From Halogeometricum sp. S1BR25-6 (GTDB lineage Archaea; Halobacteriota; Halobacteria; Halobacteriales; Haloferacaceae): 64,000 nucleotides of DNA. Positions within the stretch are counted from its first letter, which is position 1; each line of letters opens with the position of its first letter. Both the position numbers and the translations under genes were made by a program. The notes under the pieces were generated by a model. It worked only from the letters and a program-made list of their open reading frames with translations. It searched no databases and was not told where the DNA came from. The DNA lies in contig NZ_JAMQOP010000001.1 of assembly GCF_031624495.1 (NCBI RefSeq), positions 1,488,001 through 1,552,000 of the forward strand, given 5' to 3'. Positions 51,565-60,825 of this stretch are shown piece after piece.

Positions 51565-53367
51565 ATGTCCACCGAACGTTCGCTGGGTGAGGAGAAGGAC
51601 GGTCGCTCAGCGACGCCCGTCGTCTTGGTCGTCGACGACGACGAGGACTTGGCGGACACCTGCGAATACTGGCTCCGGGACGACTACGACGTCCGCGTCG
51701 CGTACGGCGGCGAGGCCGCGTTGGACCAAGTCGACGAGACGGTCGACGTGGTCCTCCTCGACCGTCGGATGCCCAACGTCTCGGGCGACGACGTCCTCGA
51801 AGCCCTCCGCGACCGCGGCCTCGACTGCCACGTGGCGATGATGACCGCAGTCGAACCCGACACCGACATCGTCGACATGCCGTTCGACGACTACCTCGTC
51901 AAACCCGTGACGAAGACGGACGTCCGCGAGGCCGTCGACGAACTCGTCGTCCGGTCGGACTTCGACGAGGAGGTGCGGGAGTTCTTCGCGCTCGAATCGA
52001 CCGAATCGGCCCTCGAAACGCGCGACGTCGACGACCTGCGCGACCCGGAGGTTCTGAGCGAACTCCGCGAGCAGGTCGAGGCGGTCCGCCGCGGTCAGGC
52101 CGACGAGATCGAAAAGCGCCAGCGACAACTCGACCGACTGCACCACATCAACGACCTGCTCCGGGAGGTCGACCGGGCGCTCGTCGACGCGACGACCCGC
52201 GAGGAGATAGAGGAGACCGTCTGCGAGTCGCTGGCGTCGTTCGACGCCTACACCGCCGCGTGGGTCGCCCGCTACAGCGACGCCGTGAACGCGGTCACCT
52301 GCCGCACCTCCGCGGGCGTCGCGCCGCCGCGACTCAACGGCACGGCGGAGGCGGTCACGCCTGTCGTCCGCACGGCCCTGCAGGAGCGACAGGTCCAGTT
52401 GGTCGACGAGGTGAGCGCCGAGCACTTCGCGGCGGTGTTCGAATCGGACGAGACGGTCCCGTCGGGACTCGACCGCGAGACGCTCTCGGCCGTCATCGTC
52501 CCCGTCGCGTACCGCGACACCGCCTACGGCGCGCTCGTCGTCTACACCGACCGAGCGGAGTCGCTCGGCGAGGACGACCGGACGGTGTTCGAGGAACTCG
52601 GCGCGACCATCGGCCACGGTATCAACGCCGCCGAGTCGAAGCGCCTTCTCTACAGCGACACCGCGGTCGAACTGGAGTTCTCCCACGAGGACAGAGACGA
52701 CCTGTTCGTCGACCTCTCGGCGACCCTCGGCTGTCGCGTCACGCTCCAGGGGTTCTCGCCCGCCGCGGACGGCGGCATCTCCTGCTATCTGAGCACCGCG
52801 GACGCCGACGCCGAGGCGGTACTTGAGTATTTCACCACCCACGAGTCGGTCGAGAACGCCCGCACCATCACCGACGGTCCCGAGGAGTCCATGTTCGAGG
52901 TACGCATCACGGGCACGGGGTCGACGGTGCTCGGCCCGCTCATCGAGTTCGGCGCCAGCGTCAACACGCTCACCGCGACGAACGGCGAGGGGTCGCTGGC
53001 CGTCACCGTCTCGCCCGACGCGGACCTCCGCGTCCTGAGCGACACGGTCCGCTCCGCGTTCCCGGCCGTCGAAGTCGTCGCCAAGCGCGAAGTCGAACAG
53101 TCCGTCCAGTCGACGGAGACGTTCAAGCGCGAACTGGAGGACAAACTCACGAGCAGACAGCACGACGTCCTGGAGACGGCGTTCGTCTCGGGCTACTTCG
53201 ACTGGCCGCGCGGGAGCACCGCCGAGGAGGTGGCCGAGTCGCTCGGTATCTCCGCGCCGACGTTCCACGAGCACCTCCGCTCGGGCGAGCGGAAACTGAT
53301 GGAAGCGTTCTTCGAGGAGACGGCGGAGTCGGCGACGACCGAGAAACGCCGCGTGACGAACAACTGA
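51565..53367 (+). CDS. Response regulator with HalX, GAF, Bat and HTH_10 domains
   Basis: A 600-residue transcription regulator. The receiver has acidic DDD at 24-26, phospho-acceptor D66 (LLDRRMPNVSG) and K113 (LVKPVTK). A HalX-like coiled linker (residues ~125-195) follows. Then come GAF (about 205-350), a Bat-type sensory domain (about 360-520), and a C-terminal helix-turn-helix of the bacterio-opsin activator type (LTSRQHDVLETAFVSGYFDW, then EEVAESLGISAPTFHEHLR). A receiver fused to a full Bat regulator links two-component input to direct gene control. ATG 51565 has the TATA box 33 nt ahead. Confidence 0.9.
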   Translation: MSTERSLGEEKDGRSATPVVLVVDDDEDLADTCEYWLRDDYDVRVAYGGEAALDQVDETVDVVLLDRRMPNVSGDDVLEALRDRGLDCHVAMMTAVEPDTDIVDMPFDDYLVKPVTKTDVREAVDELVVRSDFDEEVREFFALESTESALETRDVDDLRDPEVLSELREQVEAVRRGQADEIEKRQRQLDRLHHINDLLREVDRALVDATTREEIEETVCESLASFDAYTAAWVARYSDAVNAVTCRTSAGVAPPRLNGTAEAVTPVVRTALQERQVQLVDEVSAEHFAAVFESDETVPSGLDRETLSAVIVPVAYRDTAYGALVVYTDRAESLGEDDRTVFEELGATIGHGINAAESKRLLYSDTAVELEFSHEDRDDLFVDLSATLGCRVTLQGFSPAADGGISCYLSTADADAEAVLEYFTTHESVENARTITDGPEESMFEVRITGTGSTVLGPLIEFGASVNTLTATNGEGSLAVTVSPDADLRVLSDTVRSAFPAVEVVAKREVEQSVQSTETFKRELEDKLTSRQHDVLETAFVSGYFDWPRGSTAEEVAESLGISAPTFHEHLRSGERKLMEAFFEETAESATTEKRRVTNN

Positions 53368-53568
53368 CCGCGAAACGCCGCCCTTTCTGCCGCACGTATC
53401 AGCTCGCGTAGCCGCGTCGAAACCGAGCAGCGTCGCTCCTCGGTTGTGAGAGCGGGGAGGAATCAGGGCCACCACACATCCGCGGTGGGTCGGGTTCGAC
53501 GGCGGGGGCACCGTCGTGGGGGGAAATCGGAATCGCAATCGCAGTCGTCGCGTTGCGTTGCGTCGCGT

Positions 53569-53982
53569 TCAGCGCCGCGCGGGTTCGGAGGCCGACGACG
53601 CCGATACCAGTTCCGAGACGGCTTCGAGAAGCTCGTCTCGGGAGATCGGCTTCGTAAGGAGGTCGTCGAAACCGAGTTCCTCCAGTTCGGGTCCGAAGTC
53701 GTCCGCGCACGTCGCCGTGAGAAGCGCGACGCACGGGTTCACGTCCGTCTCGTTCAGTTCCTCCATGACGCGCTCCCCCGAGAGACCGGGCATGTGCCGG
53801 TCGAGGAGGACGACGTCGACGGTCGGGTCGAACTCCCTGAGCGCCTCGTGGCCGGTGTACGCCGTCCGCACTCGGTAGTAGTCGGACAGCCACACGGCCA
53901 TGCTATCTGTGAGAGCGGCCTCGTCGTCCGCGATGAGGACGGTGGGTCGCTCCGAAGGCACGTCAGCGGGAGTTACGGTCAT
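53569..53982 (-). CDS. Single receiver-domain response regulator
   Basis: A 137-residue stand-alone receiver. Acidic pocket residues are in VLIADDEA (D19, D20), the phospho-acceptor is D61 in VVLLDRHMPGLSG, and the conserved lysine is K111 in LLTKPISRDEL. It is convergent with the receiver-Bat gene 200 nt away and has no output domain, so it may relay phosphate or modulate a kinase by binding. The last 20 residues are a low-complexity tail. Confidence 0.9.
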   Translation of the reverse strand: MTVTPADVPSERPTVLIADDEAALTDSMAVWLSDYYRVRTAYTGHEALREFDPTVDVVLLDRHMPGLSGERVMEELNETDVNPCVALLTATCADDFGPELEELGFDDLLTKPISRDELLEAVSELVSASSASEPARR

Positions 53983-54092
53983 GGATTTCCTGATTCACTC
54001 TGCCGAACGGTCGGATTCGCCCCTTGGGGTCACCCGTCTGCCTAGCGGGTTCGGGGGCGAGCGGTCGCCGGACGAGACGGACGCGTCGTCGT

Positions 54093-54293
54093 TCACGCGT
54101 CGTTCATCCGCTGGAAGCTCTCGTCGCCGCACGACGCGCACTCGGTGACGCGGTACGGTTCACGCGAGAACTCCTGGTTCGTCTGCTTCGAGCTCTCCGT
54201 CTTCAGTTCGATAGAGACGTTGTGGGGCGTCCGTCGTCCACAGTCGTCGCAATACTCCGTCAACTCGGTGAGTCCCGGTTCACTCTTCGACAT
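54093..54293 (-). CDS. Small zinc beta-ribbon protein (DUF7835-like)
   Basis: A 66-residue protein with two C-x2-C knuckles: YCDDCGRRTPHNV (C15, C18) and TECASCGDESF (C52, C55), separated by a strand-rich stretch (VSIELKTESSKQTNQEFSRE). It looks like a zinc ribbon of the ribosomal/transcription-factor sort. It is monocistronic as far as can be seen. Confidence 0.8.
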   Translation of the reverse strand: MSKSEPGLTELTEYCDDCGRRTPHNVSIELKTESSKQTNQEFSREPYRVTECASCGDESFQRMNDA

Positions 54294-54387
54294 TGTGGTT
54301 CGCCACTTACTGGTACCGCCGTCACGGCCATAGACAGTGAGCCTAATCCGTTAGGGCGCTCCGAGAGAACCGATAGCTCGGACCGGA

Positions 54388-54795
54388 CTACTCCGAGACG
54401 GCGACTTCGCCGCGGGACGCCTCCGCGTCGTACTTGTCGCGGAACTCCTGGATGAGCGTCCCCATCTTCGCGTACCAGTCGTTGAGCATCCGCTGCATGT
54501 CGTCGGCGACTTCGTCGGGGTCCGTCGGCCGGTAGACGTGGTAGTAGCCGCCCTGGTCGTAGTTCACCTGGTCCTTCTGGATGAATCCGGCCTGCAGGAG
54601 CCGCTGAACCGAGCGGTAGGCCGTCGAGCGCTCGCGTTCGACGGTGTCGGCGACTTCGTCGACGGTCAGCGGCTCGCCGGACTCGACGAGCGTCTGAAAC
54701 ACCTGCTTGTCGAGCTGTTTGAGGCCGTGGATGCACTCTAACAGTCCCTCACACTCCATGTCGGCCTGAAGGTACTCGGCCATCGAGTCGGGCAT
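54388..54795 (-). CDS. HTH transcriptional regulator, TrmB-like
   Basis: A 135-residue DNA-binding protein. Residues about 30-90 form a winged helix: LDKQVFQTLVESGEPLTVDE, VADTVERERSTAYRSVQRLL and AGFIQKDQVNYDQGGYYHVY. The last part is a helical dimerisation segment (MQRMLNDWYAKMGTLIQEF). The sugar-binding domain of full TrmB is missing. It lies downstream of the lactonase-like gene on the same strand and may regulate it, which is inference. Confidence 0.82.
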   Translation of the reverse strand: MPDSMAEYLQADMECEGLLECIHGLKQLDKQVFQTLVESGEPLTVDEVADTVERERSTAYRSVQRLLQAGFIQKDQVNYDQGGYYHVYRPTDPDEVADDMQRMLNDWYAKMGTLIQEFRDKYDAEASRGEVAVSE

Positions 54796-54900
54796 ACGTT
54801 CGAAGTTCGCGGTCCGGACGCAAAAGAGTTTGTTTGAATGGTGCAACACTGTCCGAACCGCCGGATTCGGATTCGATACCCGCGCCCTCGTTCGGTCGGC

Positions 54901-55704
54901 TCAGACGTTCCAGCCGTCGCCGAACGACTCGAAGCGTTCGAGGTCGTGCCCGTACAGCACGTCCCCGCCCGTCCGCCGCTGGAGTTCTTTCACCGTCTGG
55001 AGGCTCTCGAACCAGTCGCGCTCGGACCAGAGCAGTCCCGGCCCCAGCGGTACCTCCTCGGCGTAGTTGGCGTCGACGTAGCACTCGTCGCCCGCGAGTA
55101 TCACCGTCTCGTCGGGCAGGTCGATTCGCGCTCCGAGCACGCCGGGCGTGTGCCCCGGTAGGTGGTACAACTCGAAGTCCTCGGCGAGGGTGTGGCGGTG
55201 GCGGTGGACCACCTCCCAGTTCAGGTCGCGGTCGAAGTCCTTCGCGAGGTAGGCGATGGAACCCTCCGTCGTCTTCGCGGAGTAGTAGGCGAACTTCACC
55301 TCCTCCTCGTGGACGTATATCGGCACGTCCGTCCCCTCGAAGTGCCGGAGGCCGCCGGCGTGGTCGAGGTGCAGGTGGCTCATCACGACGCCGTCGATGT
55401 CCGAGAGGTCGTAGCCGACGGCGTCGAGGTCGGATTCGAGGTGGTGTTCCGCCGCGTCGACGTGCTCGAACGCCTGGTAGAGGGGGTCGGGCCAGTAGCC
55501 GTCGCCCGCTTCGGGGTGCGACCCGGTGTCCCAGAGGAACGTCCCCTCGGGGTGGTCGACGACGGCGTTCCAGACGACGAATTCGACGCGTTCGCGGTCG
55601 GGGTTCGGGTTCGAGGCGGTTCCCATCGCCGCGCCGTCGACGACGTAGCCCTCGTCGGCGAAGACGCGGCCTCGGTCCACCAGTCTGACTGTGGCATCGA
55701 CCAT
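54901..55704 (-). CDS. Metallo-beta-lactamase-fold hydrolase, AHL-lactonase-like
   Basis: A 267-residue member of the MBL fold. The zinc motif SHLHLDHAGG gives H110, H112, D114 and H115. Further metal ligands are a histidine in LYHLPGHTPG and the aspartate in LAGDECYVDANY, with a final histidine near YGHDL. Overall order and length resemble N-acyl-homoserine lactonases of the AiiA/AttM group, which open the lactone ring of quorum signals. The true substrate in a haloarchaeon is unproven. It is followed by an HTH gene. Confidence 0.82.
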   Translation of the reverse strand: MVDATVRLVDRGRVFADEGYVVDGAAMGTASNPNPDRERVEFVVWNAVVDHPEGTFLWDTGSHPEAGDGYWPDPLYQAFEHVDAAEHHLESDLDAVGYDLSDIDGVVMSHLHLDHAGGLRHFEGTDVPIYVHEEEVKFAYYSAKTTEGSIAYLAKDFDRDLNWEVVHRHRHTLAEDFELYHLPGHTPGVLGARIDLPDETVILAGDECYVDANYAEEVPLGPGLLWSERDWFESLQTVKELQRRTGGDVLYGHDLERFESFGDGWNV

Positions 55705-55774
55705 GGGCGAACTAAGGCGGGACCGGCGATAACTGTTCGTTCGGACGGGGTGTCGGGGTTCTCGGCACCGTCGT

Positions 55775-56020
55775 CTACGTGAGAAGGCGGGCGAGCGCTC
55801 CGACCGCCACGAGCGCGAAGACGCCGACGGCGGCCGAGAGGAGGACGTTCACCCACCGCTGCCGTCGCTCCGGCAGAAACTCCGCGATTCCGACCAGCAG
55901 GTTCCCGAGACCGAACACGAGCATCGTGGGGTCGCCGTCGCCGTACCGCATCTCGAAGTAGGCGTACAGGGCGAAGAAGGCGAGCGACCCGGCGAGGAAG
56001 ATGCGGGCGCGCCCTTCCAT
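55775..56020 (-). CDS. Small membrane protein, unknown function
   Basis: An 81-residue protein with three hydrophobic segments: IFLAGSLAFFALYAYFEM, MLVFGLGNLLVGIAEFL and VLLSAAVGVFALVAVGALAR, joined by short charged loops. The start has a basic MEGRAR. Family not recognised. Confidence 0.68.
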   Translation of the reverse strand: MEGRARIFLAGSLAFFALYAYFEMRYGDGDPTMLVFGLGNLLVGIAEFLPERRQRWVNVLLSAAVGVFALVAVGALARLLT

Positions 56021-56141
56021 CCCCTCGGCTTCGAGGCGGACCGGTCGAGATGTAACTCCACGGTCGCACGGAGGTTCTAAAAGATAATCAAACGACAGGT
56101 TCGGGGCCGTTCCGACCGCGCGAGACGGTCGCCTCGGGACG

Positions 56142-57290
56142 TTACTTCGACTGCCGGTAGATGAGGTTGCGCTGAATCTCGTTGGCGCCCTCGTAGATGA
56201 CCGGGATGCGCACGTCGCGGTAGACGCGCGAGATGGGGTACTCGTTGAGCACCGAGCGGCCGCCGTGCAGTTGCATGCCGCGTTCGGCGCAGAACACCGC
56301 CGTCTCCGTCGACTTCGTCTTCGTCATCGCCGCCCAGAGACCGGCGTCGTCGCCGTCGGCCACCTTCTCGGCGGCGCGCCAGTTCAGCGAACGGGCGGCC
56401 TCGAACTCCATGCGCATGTCCGCGAGGGTGTGCTGGGTGGACTGGAAGTCGGAGATGTTGCGGCCGAACGCCTCGCGGTCGTGGACGAACTCCCACGTCT
56501 CCTCGATGGCGCGCGCGGCGAGGCCGATGCCGTGGCCGCCGACGACGACGCGGCCGTGGTTGAAGAACTCAGCGAGCATGTAGAACCCGCCGCCGGCCGT
56601 GCCGATGACGTTCTCCTCGGGGACGACGCAGTCGTCGAAGACGATGTGGCCCTGCTTGGAGGCGCGCATGCCCATCTTCTCGGGGATGTGTTCGGCCTCG
56701 TATCCCTCCCTATCGGTTTCCACGATGAACATCGTGTAGTTCGAGTAGCGGTCGTCGCTGTCGTCCGTCTTCGCGTAGACGGTCAGCCAGTCGGCCTCGA
56801 CGGCGTTGCCGACCCAGTACTTCTCGCCGTTGAGCACCCACCCCTCGTCGGTCTTCTCGGCGCTGGTCGTCATCCCGGCCATGTCGGACCCGGTCTGCGG
56901 TTCCGACACCGCGAGCCCCGAAATCTGCTCGTTGGCGGCGACGGGACGGAGGTACTCGTCTTTCTGCTCTTCGGTCCCGTAGTGTTCGACCATCTCACAA
57001 CCGAACGAGGCGAGCATCATCGTCAGCGCGATGCCCGCGTCCGCGCGGTAGAGTTCCTCGTTGATGGCGAGGACCTGCAGGAGGTCGTACCCCTTTCCGC
57101 CGTACTCCTCGCCGATGTCCTGCGCGACGATGCCGGCGTCCATGCCGGCCTCCAGGATATCCCACGGATACTCGCCGCTCTCGAAGTACTCCTCCGCGTT
57201 GGGGCGGATGTGCTCGTCGGCGAACTCGCGCGCCGTCTGCTTCACGTCTCGGGCGTGTTCGGGGACGACGCTCTCCTCTAGAAGGTCCAT
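56142..57290 (-). CDS. Acyl-CoA dehydrogenase
   Basis: A 382-residue FAD enzyme that forms the trans-2 double bond of acyl-CoA in beta-oxidation. The N-terminal helical domain is followed by FAD/substrate contacts such as SGLAVSEPQTGSDMAGMTTS and VGNAVEADWLT. The C-terminal catalytic region VIYEGANEIQRNLIYRQ carries the expected Glu near 371. Length fits the family. It is followed upstream on the same strand by an acyl-CoA synthetase, making a fatty-acid degradation pair. Confidence 0.93.
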   Translation of the reverse strand: MDLLEESVVPEHARDVKQTAREFADEHIRPNAEEYFESGEYPWDILEAGMDAGIVAQDIGEEYGGKGYDLLQVLAINEELYRADAGIALTMMLASFGCEMVEHYGTEEQKDEYLRPVAANEQISGLAVSEPQTGSDMAGMTTSAEKTDEGWVLNGEKYWVGNAVEADWLTVYAKTDDSDDRYSNYTMFIVETDREGYEAEHIPEKMGMRASKQGHIVFDDCVVPEENVIGTAGGGFYMLAEFFNHGRVVVGGHGIGLAARAIEETWEFVHDREAFGRNISDFQSTQHTLADMRMEFEAARSLNWRAAEKVADGDDAGLWAAMTKTKSTETAVFCAERGMQLHGGRSVLNEYPISRVYRDVRIPVIYEGANEIQRNLIYRQSK

Positions 57291-57378
57291 ACCCGATGAA
57301 AGAATCGTGAGGTAAAATAATCCTCGGAACTGTGGAAACCTTGAAACGAGTTTATCGTTTCGGGGCGGTCGACGCCGA

Positions 57379-59040
57379 TTAGTCGTCGGCGTCGGGCGCG
57401 GCGTCCTCGGGCGTCTTCCCCTCGACCAGCGACTCGTCGTCGTACTCCTCTCTGAGCACCTTCTTGTCGAACTTCCCGGTGGCCGTCTTCGGCACCTCCT
57501 CGATGAACACCACCTCGTCGGGCGCCCACCACTTCGGGAACTCCGATTTCACCATCTCGACCAGTTCGGTCTTCAGCGTCTCCTCGTCGGCCGACGCCGC
57601 GGGGACGACGAACGCGACGGGACGCTCCTGCCAGCGCTGGTGCGGGACGCCGACGACCGTCGCCTCCGCCACGCCGTCGTGGGCCATGAGGGCGTTCTCC
57701 AACTCGACCGAGGATATCCACTCTCCGCCCGACTTGATGACGTCCTTCGCCCGGTCGACGATTTTCACGTACCCCTCCTCGTCGACGGTCACCACGTCTC
57801 CGGTTTTGAGCCATCCGTCCTCGAAGTCCTCCTCGTTGGCCTCCGGACGCTCGAAGTACTCGGTCGTCACCCACGGCCCGCGGACCCACAGTTCGCCGAA
57901 CGCCTCGCCGTCCCACGGGAGTTCCTCGCCGTCGTCGCCGACGACGCGCATCTCCAAGCCGGGGATGAGGAGGCCTTGTTTGGCCTGCTTGTCGTAGCGC
58001 TCCTCGGCCGGAAGCGACTCCATGCCGGGTTTGAGACGCGAGACGGTGCCGATGGGCGACATCTCGGTCATCCCCCACGCGTGGAGGACGTCCACGTCGT
58101 ACTCCTCGTCGAAGCGCCGGATGACCGACTTCGGCGCTGCCGACCCGCCGATGACGATGGTCTCAAGCGAGGACATGTCGGCGTCGTTCTCCTCCAAGTA
58201 CTCCAGCAGTCCGAGCCACACCGTCGGGACGCCCGCGGTGAGGGTCACACCCTCCTCCTCGATGAGAGAGGCGAGGTCGGCGGGCGACGGCGACGGTCCG
58301 GGATAGACGTGCTTCGCGCCGGCCGCGGTGGTCGAGAAGGGCATCCCCCACGCGTTGACGTGGAACATCGGCACGACGGGCATCACCACGTCCGAGGAGC
58401 GGAGGTCCAAACCCGCCTCGGGTAGCGTCGCCATCGTGTGCGCCCACAGCATCTCTTGGGTGTACTCGACGCCCTTCGGTTTCCCCGTCGTCCCCGAGGT
58501 GTAGCACATCCCCGCCGGTTGGTCCCCCGGAAGGTCCGGCCAGTCGTACTCGGCGCTCTCCGCTTCGAGGAAGGACTCGTAGTCGACGACGTTCTCCAAG
58601 GAAGTATCGGGCACCTCCTCGCCCATCACGACGAACTGCTCGACGGACGCGAACGCCTCCTCGTCGTGGGCGCCGGCCAGTTTCTCCACGAGGGACGGGT
58701 CGACGAGGATGATTCGGTCCTCGGCGTTCTCCACGATGTACTGCACGTGGTGGTCGGGGAGCAGGGGGTTGATGGTGTGCAGTTGCGCGCCCATCGACGG
58801 CGCGGCGAAGTACGTCTCGTAGTGGCGGTGGTGGTTCCAACAGAACGTCCCCACCCGGTCGCCGCGTTCGACGCCCGCGCCGTCGAGGGCGTTCGCCAAC
58901 TGCCCCACGCGGTCGGCGTACTCGGCGTACGTGTATCGGTTGATTCCCTCGTGAGTCCGCGAGACTATCTCGCGGTCGGGGAACATCCGCCGCGCGCGCC
59001 ACAGGAACGGTCGAAGCGTCTGCGCCGTTGCACCAGGCAT
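57379..59040 (-). CDS. Long-chain fatty-acid-CoA ligase
   Basis: A 553-residue adenylate-forming enzyme that activates fatty acids with ATP and CoA. The P-loop is CYTSGTTGKPKGVEYT near 185-200, and HAWGMTEMSPIG is the A5 region. GELWVRGPWVT, the A8 hinge KTGDVVTVDEEGYVKIVDRAKD, and the catalytic lysine segment KTATGKFDKKVL near 520 follow. The start is ATG 59040, where the family N-terminus begins. It lies 89 nt upstream of the acyl-CoA dehydrogenase on the same strand. Confidence 0.93.
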   Translation of the reverse strand: MPGATAQTLRPFLWRARRMFPDREIVSRTHEGINRYTYAEYADRVGQLANALDGAGVERGDRVGTFCWNHHRHYETYFAAPSMGAQLHTINPLLPDHHVQYIVENAEDRIILVDPSLVEKLAGAHDEEAFASVEQFVVMGEEVPDTSLENVVDYESFLEAESAEYDWPDLPGDQPAGMCYTSGTTGKPKGVEYTQEMLWAHTMATLPEAGLDLRSSDVVMPVVPMFHVNAWGMPFSTTAAGAKHVYPGPSPSPADLASLIEEEGVTLTAGVPTVWLGLLEYLEENDADMSSLETIVIGGSAAPKSVIRRFDEEYDVDVLHAWGMTEMSPIGTVSRLKPGMESLPAEERYDKQAKQGLLIPGLEMRVVGDDGEELPWDGEAFGELWVRGPWVTTEYFERPEANEEDFEDGWLKTGDVVTVDEEGYVKIVDRAKDVIKSGGEWISSVELENALMAHDGVAEATVVGVPHQRWQERPVAFVVPAASADEETLKTELVEMVKSEFPKWWAPDEVVFIEEVPKTATGKFDKKVLREEYDDESLVEGKTPEDAAPDADD

Positions 59041-59114
59041 ACCGCGAACAGACGAACCGAACCCTCATTATCGTTTGTGAACCGCGGCTTCGCGCGGCGA
59101 GTTTCCGGCGGCGG

Positions 59115-60755
59115 TCAGGGGTCGGCGTTCGGGTCCGAGGGTCCGGCGTCGTCACCCGCGCCCGCGTCTTCGTTCGCGTCCGCTTCGTCCCCGTCGTCGG
59201 ACGGTCCGGCGTCGTCGCCCGATTCGTCGCTGCCGTCTTCGGCCGCCGCCTCGTCCTCGCGCTCTGCCGCCCGGTCCCCGAGCAGTTCGCGCACCGCGTC
59301 GCGTTTGACGGTACCCGAGACGGTTCGCGGGAGTTCGTCGGCGACGGCGACGAGGCGCGGTAGCTTGAACCCGGCCAGTCGCTCCCGAGCGAACTCGACG
59401 AGGGCGTCCCGGTCGAGTTCGTCGCCCGCGGGGACGACCAGCGCGGAGACGCGTTCGCCCCACTCCTCGTCCGGGACGCCGACCACGGCGGCGTCGCGCA
59501 CGTCGGGGTGCGAGCGGAGGACGTCGGCCACCTCGCCGGGGTCGACGTTCTCCCCGCCGGTGATGATGCGGTCGTCGACGCGGTTGAGAACGTAGAGGCG
59601 GCCGCCGTCGTCGACGTACCCCACGTCGCCGGTCCGCAGACCGCGTTCGCCGAACGCGTCGTCCGTCGCCGCCGAGTCCCCGTAGTACCCCGGCGAGACC
59701 GTCGGCCCGTCCACGGCGAACTCGCCCGTCTCGCCCGGCGGCAGTCGCTCGCCGTCCGCGCCGAGGACGGTCACGTCCGTCCAGAGCAGGGGCCGGCCGA
59801 CGGTGCCCGCGTGCTCGAACGCCTCCTCGGGCGTCGCCGTCGCCATCTGCGAGGCCGTCTCGGTCATGCCGTAGGTGGGGTAGACGGGGACCGAGTAGTC
59901 CCGACACCGCTCGACGAGTTCGCGCGGGGCGGGCGCGCCGCCGAGGAGGACCGTCCGGAGCGACGAGTCCAGCGTCCCGCGACTGTCCAGCATCCGACGG
60001 AGCATCGTCGGGACGAGGGAGACGGCGGTCACGTCGAAGCGGTCCACGTCGTCGGCGGCGCCCCCGGCGTCGAACTCCTCGCGGAGGACGACGGTCATCC
60101 CGTACAGCGGCATCCGCAGGACGGGCGCGATACCGCCCATGTGGTGTAGGGAGAGCGTCACCAGCCAGCGGTCCTCGGGGTCGAACCCGAGTCGGAACAC
60201 CGAGGCGACGGCGCTGGCCAGGAGGTTCCCCGTCGTCAGTTTCACCGCCTTCGGGTCGCCCGTCGTCCCCGAGGTAAAGAGGAGCAGTTGCACGTCGTCG
60301 AACGACCACGACGCCGGCGTCACCGGGTCGGGAGTCGTCGCGGCGAGATTGACGGTGTCCGCCGTCGTCGGCGCGTCGACGCTGATGAGGGGGAGGGCGG
60401 CGGCGTCCGCGACGTCGGCCGCGACGGCTTCGGTCTCCGCGTCGCAGACGAGGACGGTCACGTCCGCCGTCTCGACCTGTCCCCGGAGTTCCGGGACGGT
60501 GAGCGCGTCCCCCATCGGCACGAGCGTCACGCCGAGGCGCATCGCCGCGTGGATGAGCGCGACGTACTCCACGCGCGGGCCGAGGACGGCCCCGAGGTGG
60601 TCGCCGGACTTGACGCCGAGGGCGGCGAGTCGTCCCGCCGTCTCCTCGACCATTCCGTCCAACTCGGCGAACGTCCACGACTCGCCCGAGGCGGCCCGAA
60701 CGAGCGCCGTCTCGTCGGGCGACGCCCGAACGCGGTGAGAGAGCCAATCTCGCAT
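59115..60755 (-). CDS. menE: Acyl-CoA synthetase, probable o-succinylbenzoate-CoA ligase
   Basis: A 546-residue adenylate-forming enzyme. The P-loop is LFTSGTTGDPKAVKLT near 160-175, YPTYGMTETASQ is in the middle, and LRTGDVGYVDDGGRLYVLNR and PRTVSGTVKRDAVRELL near 480 follow. The short N-terminus MRDWLSHRVRASPDETALVR is the form seen in haloarchaeal MenE, which serves menaquinone synthesis. But no other men gene is near, and its neighbours are fatty-acid genes. An acidic low-complexity tail of ~50 residues is odd. ATG 60755 is preferred to a GTG three codons earlier. Confidence 0.7.
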   Translation of the reverse strand: MRDWLSHRVRASPDETALVRAASGESWTFAELDGMVEETAGRLAALGVKSGDHLGAVLGPRVEYVALIHAAMRLGVTLVPMGDALTVPELRGQVETADVTVLVCDAETEAVAADVADAAALPLISVDAPTTADTVNLAATTPDPVTPASWSFDDVQLLLFTSGTTGDPKAVKLTTGNLLASAVASVFRLGFDPEDRWLVTLSLHHMGGIAPVLRMPLYGMTVVLREEFDAGGAADDVDRFDVTAVSLVPTMLRRMLDSRGTLDSSLRTVLLGGAPAPRELVERCRDYSVPVYPTYGMTETASQMATATPEEAFEHAGTVGRPLLWTDVTVLGADGERLPPGETGEFAVDGPTVSPGYYGDSAATDDAFGERGLRTGDVGYVDDGGRLYVLNRVDDRIITGGENVDPGEVADVLRSHPDVRDAAVVGVPDEEWGERVSALVVPAGDELDRDALVEFARERLAGFKLPRLVAVADELPRTVSGTVKRDAVRELLGDRAAEREDEAAAEDGSDESGDDAGPSDDGDEADANEDAGAGDDAGPSDPNADP

Positions 60756-60825
60756 CGTTCGCACCTCGCGGGCCGCGGTAAACTACCTTTCGCGATTCGG
60801 CCGGGACGGAGGAACCGCTCGACCG

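Noticed and set aside
53520-53570. Short direct repeats ATCGCA and GTTGC/GTCGC in the space between two regulator genes
   Set aside because: Too short and low in complexity to call a repeat element or CRISPR.
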